DNA of 19,423 nt from NCBI GenBank assembly GCA_023399035.1, contig JAEWQX010000192.1, forward strand, positions 1 through 19,423, read 5' to 3'. Source of the stretch: Bacillota bacterium (GTDB lineage Bacteria; Bacillota; Clostridia; Clostridiales; Clostridiaceae). The notes below the pieces were generated by a model. It had not been told where the DNA came from. It did not search any database and saw only the letters and a program-made list of their open reading frames with translations. Below are positions 14,482 through 19,423 of this stretch, piece by piece; within the stretch, counting starts at the first letter, position 1; each line of letters begins with the position of its first letter. The position numbers were made by a program, and so were the translations under genes.

Positions 14482-17133
14482 ATGAGCAATTTCTTTAATA
14501 AGAGTACAAATGAATGCTTAAAGGCATTAAATTCATCAATAGAAGGGCTGTCAGGTAAGCAAAGTACAGAGCTTCTTGAAAGTGTTGGTGAAAATATATT
14601 AAATGAAAAGGAAAAGAAAAGCATATGGTCAGTGTTTATTGATCAGTTCAAGGATTTTTTAGTACTTATATTAATAGCATCAGCAGTTATTTCTGCATTG
14701 ACTGGCAATATGGAAAGCACAATTGTTATTGGTGCTGTTATTTGCATAAATGCAGTACTTGGTACAATTCAATACCTTAAAGCAGAGCAGTCCCTTGACA
14801 GTCTGAAGGCATTATCTTCACCCAGTGCAAAAGTCATAAGGGAAGGAAGGAAAGTTGAAATACCATCAAAGAATGTTGTACCAGGCGATATTCTTCTAAT
14901 TGAAGCAGGAGATCTTGTTGTTGCAGATGGAAGGATATTAGAAAATTATTCACTTAAGGTTAATGAAAGCTCCTTGACAGGTGAATCAGAAGCAGTTGAA
15001 AAGTTTCATGACATTATAAACAAAGACAAGGTGGCCCTTGGGGATCAAAAGAACATGGTATTTTCAAGCTCGCTTGTTACATATGGAAGAGCTTCTGTTT
15101 TAGTAACTAAGACAGGTATGAATACTGAACTTGGAAAGATTGCTTCACTGATGGAAGAAACTCAGGAAAAAGCCACACCCCTTCAAGTGTCTTTAGATGA
15201 ATTTTCAAAGAAGTTAGCTGTAGGGATTATAGGTATATGTGCATTGGTATTTGCATTAAGCATGTATAGGGGGACTGAACTTTTAGATTCATTAATGTTT
15301 GCTGTTGCTTTGGCTGTTGCTGCAATTCCAGAAGCCTTAAGCTCCATAGTTACCATTGTCCTGGCAATAGGCACTCAGTCAATGGCAAAGGAAAATGCAA
15401 TTATTAAAAAGCTTAAGGCTGTTGAAGGACTTGGATGCGTTTCTGTAATATGTTCAGATAAAACTGGAACATTGACTCAAAACAAGATGACTGCCAAGAA
15501 GATTTTTATTGACAATAAGTTGATTGACTGTGAACAAATTGATGCAGATGACAATATGCAGAGATTTTTATTGAACTCATCTATCCTATGCAGCGATGCC
15601 ACTTCAATAGGTGGAGACGAAATTGGTGATCCAACAGAAGTTGCCTTGACTAACTTAGGACATGAATTTTCAATAAATGAAATTGAATGCAGAAAGACTT
15701 ACCCTAGATTAAGAGAAATTCCATTTGACTCTGACAGAAAGCTAATGAGTACTCTTCATAAGATAAATGGAAAATATGTAATGATAACTAAAGGTGCTTT
15801 GGACGTGCTTTTAAAGAGAACCACATTTATAGAAACCTCTTCCGGAGTAAAGGAATTTACAGCAGAGGATGCAGAAAATATAAATTGTGCAAACAGGGAT
15901 TTATCTACAAAAGGCCTTAGAGTACTTGCTTTTGCATATAAAGAAATTGAATGTGACAGGGAGATTGATTTAAATGATGAAGATAAATTTACTTTCCTTG
16001 GGCTTATTTCTATGATTGACCCTCCAAGGGAAGAATCTAAGGCGGCTGTTTCTGACTGCATAAAGGCTTCAATAAAGCCAATCATGATTACAGGAGATCA
16101 TAAAATAACAGCTTCTGCTATTGCAGAGGAAATCGGAATACTTCAAAAAGGCGATATAGCTCTTGATGGTTTAGAACTTGATAAAATGTCTGATGATGAA
16201 TTAAATGAGTCATTGGAGCATATATCAGTGTATGCAAGGGTATCACCAGAGCATAAGATAAGGATAGTAAGGGCATGGCAGAATAAAGGTAAGATTGTTG
16301 CTATGACTGGAGACGGTGTTAATGATGCTCCAGCACTGAAACAGGCAGATATAGGAATAGCAATGGGAATTACAGGTACAGAAGTATCAAAGGATGCTGC
16401 ATCAATGATTTTAACTGATGATAATTTTGCTACCATTGTAAAATCAATTACAAATGGAAGAAATATATATGCTAATATTAAAAATTCAATCAAGTTCCTG
16501 CTTTCAGGCAATATGTCTGGAATACTCAGTGTTTTATATGCTTCACTTTTTGCACTTCCAGCTCCATTTGCACCAGTTCATCTGCTATTTATAAATCTTA
16601 TTACTGACAGCCTCCCTGCAATAGCCATAGGTATGGAAAAATCAAATAGAGATGTACTTAGGGATAAGCCTAGAAATTCCAAGGAATCAATATTAACTAA
16701 GGATCTTATAAATAGTGTTGCAGCTCAGGGATTTATCATTGGAATATTCACTATGGCTGCATATCACATAGGTTTATTAAAAGGATCTACTGGAATGGCT
16801 ATGACAATGGCATTCAGCACATTATGTATTGCAAGACTGTTCCATGGATTCAACTGCAGAGGAAAGAAATCAATATTTTCACTTGGATTGTTAAGTAATA
16901 AATTCAGCCTTATGGCGTTTGGAATAGGCATAGTTTTGGTAAATGCAGTACTTTTAATACCAGGTCTTCAAGGATTGTTTGAAGTTACTCCATTATCATT
17001 CAATGAAATAGCTGTAGTTCATATACTTGCATTTATGCCTACTGTTATTATTCAATATGTTAAGATAATAAGAGAGCTTATTGAAAGCAGAAATAAGATA
17101 TATGTTGAAATGAATAATACTACTTCAAAGTAA
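14482..17133 (+). CDS. P-type cation-transporting ATPase, probable Mn2+/Ca2+ exporter
   Basis: The 883-aa P2-type ATPase pumps divalent cations out of the cytoplasm. Its landmarks are an N-terminal cation-ATPase domain, actuator TGES (166-169), PEAL in helix 4 (283-286), the phosphorylated D326 in CSDKTGTLTQ, the hinge TGDGVNDAPA (609-618), and helix 6 NLITDS with N705 and D709 as likely ion ligands. Four further hydrophobic helices complete the usual ten. This resembles SERCA/PMR1-like pumps and lactococcal YoaB. The riboswitch upstream argues that Mn2+ is the physiological substrate. I chose the ATG at 14482, 6 nt after AAAGGAAG; the ATG at 14476 touches that site. Confidence 0.93.
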   Translation: MSNFFNKSTNECLKALNSSIEGLSGKQSTELLESVGENILNEKEKKSIWSVFIDQFKDFLVLILIASAVISALTGNMESTIVIGAVICINAVLGTIQYLKAEQSLDSLKALSSPSAKVIREGRKVEIPSKNVVPGDILLIEAGDLVVADGRILENYSLKVNESSLTGESEAVEKFHDIINKDKVALGDQKNMVFSSSLVTYGRASVLVTKTGMNTELGKIASLMEETQEKATPLQVSLDEFSKKLAVGIIGICALVFALSMYRGTELLDSLMFAVALAVAAIPEALSSIVTIVLAIGTQSMAKENAIIKKLKAVEGLGCVSVICSDKTGTLTQNKMTAKKIFIDNKLIDCEQIDADDNMQRFLLNSSILCSDATSIGGDEIGDPTEVALTNLGHEFSINEIECRKTYPRLREIPFDSDRKLMSTLHKINGKYVMITKGALDVLLKRTTFIETSSGVKEFTAEDAENINCANRDLSTKGLRVLAFAYKEIECDREIDLNDEDKFTFLGLISMIDPPREESKAAVSDCIKASIKPIMITGDHKITASAIAEEIGILQKGDIALDGLELDKMSDDELNESLEHISVYARVSPEHKIRIVRAWQNKGKIVAMTGDGVNDAPALKQADIGIAMGITGTEVSKDAASMILTDDNFATIVKSITNGRNIYANIKNSIKFLLSGNMSGILSVLYASLFALPAPFAPVHLLFINLITDSLPAIAIGMEKSNRDVLRDKPRNSKESILTKDLINSVAAQGFIIGIFTMAAYHIGLLKGSTGMAMTMAFSTLCIARLFHGFNCRGKKSIFSLGLLSNKFSLMAFGIGIVLVNAVLLIPGLQGLFEVTPLSFNEIAVVHILAFMPTVIIQYVKIIRELIESRNKIYVEMNNTTSK

Positions 17134-17240
17134 TAAGAGTTGCAGTCATATGATGGAAAAATCATTTTTCAGGAATTGACATGCTGATGACATAGAAGCT
17201 ATTGATAATATAGATTAAGTAAATATATAAAAGCAATAAG
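17134..17240. other. Intergenic stretch after the ATPase gene
   Basis: No gene is visible. A small AT hairpin (GAAAAA-TCA-TTTTTC, 17156-17170) is present, but it is too weak to call a terminator. Confidence 0.35.
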
Positions 17241-17357
17241 AAATACCTATGGCTTGAATACAAATCTGTATAGATTAAAAGAGAGAATGCAGAAAGATTT
17301 GTGTAAACAGATTTTTCTACATTCTCATGCAGTATTCAAATGCTGTAGGTATTTTTA
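17241..17357. repeat. 114-bp palindromic rod-like element between convergent genes
   Basis: Nested pairing spans 17241-17354. The outer stem is AAATACCTA (17241-17249) with TAGGTATTT (17346-17354). The middle stem is TTGAATAC (17254-17261) with GTATTCAA (17332-17339). The inner hairpin is about 20 bp (17283-17302 with 17307-17326, one C/A mismatch and two G-U pairs), capped by GTAA, a GNRA-type tetraloop. TATTTTTATA follows on the plus strand. It sits between the ATPase gene and the convergent aminotransferase gene, so it may act as a bidirectional terminator. The size and inverted termini also fit a MITE-like element. Confidence 0.7.
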
Positions 17358-17514
17358 TATAGTATTTCATGATAATAGGTTATAGTTTGTCTACATATAA
17401 ATTTAGATTAATGAATAATATTTATTGCTTATCCTATCATGACTTATTAGGTAAACAACCATACATGAATATTTACATTTCAATAAATGATTATAAATAT
17501 CATGTACAATATAA

Positions 17515-18687
17515 TTACTTGTTTAATATTCCGCTTTCTGCAATTTTATTTACTGCTTCTTCAATTACAGGTACAGGAAGTACAAGGGCAAATCGTACAT
17601 AGCCTTCTCCAAGTGAACCAAATGCACTTCCAGGAGTACATATTACACCTGTCTTTTCCATAAGCTCCATGCAGAAATCATTGGAGTTATCAAAGTTTTT
17701 AGGGATAGGAGCCCATGCAAACATGCTTCCTTTGCTGTCAGGAACGTTCCAGCCTATTCTTGTAAGTCCTCTGCATAATGCATTCCTTCTCTTTTCATAT
17801 TCCTGGCAGTGGTTCTTTACACTATCCTGTGGACCATTCAATGCAGCTATGGCAGCATATTGTATTGGCTTGAATATACCATAGTCGATTTGTGAACGAA
17901 GCATTTTGAAGTGCTTTATTATTTCACTGTTTCCAAGGACAAATGATATTCTTGAACCAGTTACATTGAATGATTTTGACAGAGAGTAGAATTCAACTCC
18001 AACTTCCTTTGCTCCTTCATGAGATAAAAATGAACCACCTACTTGTCCATCATAAACTATGTCTGAATATGCATTATCATGGATGATTATTATATTGTGC
18101 TTTTTAGCAAATGCTATAAGTTCATCATAAAATTCTGAAGGTGCAATTGCACATACAGGATTCATTGGATAGGATACAACCATGAATTTTGTCTTTCTAA
18201 GTACATCATCATCAATTGAATTTAAATCTGGAAGATAGTTATTTTCCTCTAAAAGAGGGTAGTAAACTATTTTTGCGCCAGAAAGATATGGCCCGATTTC
18301 AAAGATAGGGTATCCAGGGTTTGGTACAAGCACAACATCATCTTTATTGCATAGAGAAAATCCTATGTGTGTAAGGCCTTCCTGTGACCCGTAAACTGAA
18401 ATTATTTCATCAGATTCAAGTTGTACGCCAAATCTCCTTTTATAGTATGCTGCTAGTGATTGTACAAGTTCAGGCATGTCTCCTAGAGAGTATTTCCAGT
18501 TTTCTGAGTCCTTTGCAGCTTCTATAAGTGCATTTTTTACATGTTCATCAGGTTCAAAATCAGGTGTTCCTACTGAAAGATTATAAACCTTCTTTCCTTG
18601 CTTTATAAGTTCAGCTTTCTTGTCATTTAAGACGTTGAAAATTCCTGTTTGGAAGTATTTTAGATTGTCTGAAAATTCCAGTTTCAT
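17515..18687 (-). CDS. Class I PLP-dependent aminotransferase
   Basis: The 390-aa fold-type I aminotransferase belongs to the COG0436 group, which includes LL-diaminopimelate, aspartate and alanine aminotransferases. Visible features are the N-terminal LSVGTPDFEPD, the ring-stacking region NPGYPIFE, NPVCAIA where most relatives have NPTGA, the PLP-phenol contact HDNAYSDIVYDG, the Schiff-base lysine K238 in YSLSKSFNVTGSRI, and the substrate-carboxylate arginine in GYVRFALVL. The start is set by AGGAGG close upstream on the minus strand. Its N-terminal style is DapL-like, but substrate cannot be fixed from sequence. It stands alone, with its own promoter. Confidence 0.88.
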   Translation of the reverse strand: MKLEFSDNLKYFQTGIFNVLNDKKAELIKQGKKVYNLSVGTPDFEPDEHVKNALIEAAKDSENWKYSLGDMPELVQSLAAYYKRRFGVQLESDEIISVYGSQEGLTHIGFSLCNKDDVVLVPNPGYPIFEIGPYLSGAKIVYYPLLEENNYLPDLNSIDDDVLRKTKFMVVSYPMNPVCAIAPSEFYDELIAFAKKHNIIIIHDNAYSDIVYDGQVGGSFLSHEGAKEVGVEFYSLSKSFNVTGSRISFVLGNSEIIKHFKMLRSQIDYGIFKPIQYAAIAALNGPQDSVKNHCQEYEKRRNALCRGLTRIGWNVPDSKGSMFAWAPIPKNFDNSNDFCMELMEKTGVICTPGSAFGSLGEGYVRFALVLPVPVIEEAVNKIAESGILNK

Positions 18688-18717
18688 TTTAGTTCCTCCT
18701 AAGTTATGTGTGTATTT

Positions 18718-18737
18718 TATTTCTTATAAAAGAAATA
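18718..18737 (-). promoter_or_regulatory. Short hairpin in the aminotransferase leader
   Basis: A perfect 8-bp stem, TATTTCTT (18718-18725) with AAGAAATA (18730-18737), has a 4-nt loop and lies about 30 nt before the start codon in the predicted leader. I see no known riboswitch or T-box. Confidence 0.4.
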
Positions 18738-18794
18738 AAAGATAGATATTATTTCTATATTACATTTAATTAAATAAATTACATATTATAATAT

Positions 18795-18823
18795 ATTTTA
18801 CAATTATATTATAATGTTGGCAA
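18795..18823 (-). promoter_or_regulatory. Candidate aminotransferase promoter
   Basis: On the minus strand, TTGCCA (18823-18818), exactly 17 bp, TAAAAT (18800-18795) gives a start near 18788 and a leader of about 100 nt. Confidence 0.6.
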
Positions 18824-18884
18824 ATATTTTATATCTATATTATTAATGTGAAAAAATATTATCATTAATGAATGATTAAAGCCT

Positions 18885-18948
18885 TTGCAAGAGTGGACAT
18901 ATTATAGTAGAATTATAGGTAAGAAAATACACGGATTTTGTATTCTTA
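18885..18948 (+). promoter_or_regulatory. Candidate promoter and 5' hairpin of the helicase gene
   Basis: TTGCAA (18885-18890), 17 bp, TAGAAT (18908-18913) predicts a start near 18920. A bulged hairpin (TAAGAA at 18920-18925 with TTCTTA at 18943-18948, then TAC with GTA) would lie at the very 5' end of the transcript. The rest of the gap to 19060 shows nothing. Confidence 0.45.
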
Positions 18949-19060
18949 GCTTTTAGTAATGCAGAATAGTCAGAAGTGAATTAAATTTATGAATATGAGA
19001 TGCAGGAAAAGTATAATCTTATGTTTAAAACTGTGAAAAAAATATAAAGAGGGCGTTAAA

Positions 19061-19423
19061 ATGGAATTCAGTAGAGCACAAAAAAGGATAATAAACAGCA
19101 GACCAAATGGAATAAAGGTAATCAAAGGTGAAAAAGGCTGCGGAAAAACTATTTCTGCAATGAACAGGGCATTTACCCTTATGCAGTCTTATTGTGCCTG
19201 TAGTGATGATGAAATTTTAATAGTGGCAAAGGATGATGACAGCCTTAATAAGCTTGCAAACATTCATGAAGGCATCTTAAACAGGACTGCTGTACAAAAA
19301 AGCTTTTTTGATGAAGAAAATAAAAATAAGCTTGAAATGAATGATATTAATTCTATTATCCTTTTATATTTCAATAGATATAATAATTCACATAAAACTG
19401 ACTATTGCATTGCAGATTTCAAC
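19061..19423 (+). CDS. UvrD-like helicase/ATPase, N-terminal part (cut by window edge)
   Basis: The 121 residues visible start MEFSRAQKRIINSRPNG, like the Q-motif region of superfamily 1 helicases, followed at once by the Walker A loop IKGEKGCGKT (K and T present). The next strand, DEILIVAKDDDSLNKL, fits motif Ia. Such proteins unwind DNA during repair or act as free-standing nucleic-acid ATPases. The start is set by AAAGAGGGCG upstream. The gene runs off the window, so Walker B and the helicase motifs are not seen and the family call is provisional. It is divergent from the aminotransferase gene. Confidence 0.75.
   Translation, partial: MEFSRAQKRIINSRPNGIKVIKGEKGCGKTISAMNRAFTLMQSYCACSDDEILIVAKDDDSLNKLANIHEGILNRTAVQKSFFDEENKNKLEMNDINSIILLYFNRYNNSHKTDYCIADFN

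Noticed and set aside
17369..17602. 77-aa plus-strand open frame
   Set aside because: It overlaps the 3' end of the aminotransferase gene in antisense, and has no ribosome site or recognisable protein.

Overview
The window is AT-rich (roughly 70% A+T) with strong AGGAGG-type ribosome binding sites, AT-rich intergenic hairpin terminators and protein families typical of clostridia. Best guess: a chromosomal segment of a mesophilic Clostridium of the butyricum/beijerinckii type. That placement rests on composition and protein style, not on a search. I see no phage, transposase, CRISPR array, tRNA or rRNA.

Layout. 1-125: tail of an upstream gene and its terminator. 384-1040: aat (leucyl/phenylalanyl-tRNA-protein transferase), preceded by two hairpins. 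1092-1903: a decayed patch, with a Crp/Fnr regulator reduced to its DNA-binding domain and a GNAT acetyltransferase lacking its N-terminus and frameshifted near its C-terminus. Each is preceded by a near-identical FNR-box-like promoter. 2326-2697: a histidine-rich YmaF-like protein. 2990-4153: a SAM-dependent methyltransferase. 4267-5196: cheV (CheW + receiver). 5508-5816: a small two-helix membrane protein.

5986-10613 is an export module. A marR-type repressor gene on the minus strand is divergent from a three-gene operon: a lipoprotein HlyD-type adaptor and two paralogous ABC-2 membrane subunits, with no ATPase gene. The operon promoter has perfect consensus hexamers, and its -10 box is the centre of a perfect 18-bp palindrome, a very plausible MarR operator.

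10851-12254: a PepV-type dipeptidase ending in a terminator whose 3' arm is duplicated. 12361-12604: a tandem imperfect 122-bp repeat, each copy with an ECF-sigma-like promoter pattern, in front of a secreted cell-wall protein (12690-13898). 14161-14350: a consensus promoter and a yybP-ykoY (Mn2+) riboswitch with an attached terminator, controlling a P-type cation ATPase (14482-17133), so this is very likely a manganese-responsive Mn2+/Ca2+ exporter. 17241-17354: a 114-bp rod-like palindromic element between convergent genes. 17515-18687 (minus): a class I aminotransferase. 19061 to the edge: the start of a UvrD-like helicase/ATPase.

The best-supported regulatory findings are the Mn riboswitch-exporter pair and the MarR-operator-exporter module. 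The least explained items are the ATPase-less exporter, the duplicated 122-bp promoter module, the paired FNR boxes around a sensor-less Crp/Fnr fragment, the six regularly spaced HxH motifs of the YmaF-like protein, and the 114-bp palindrome.
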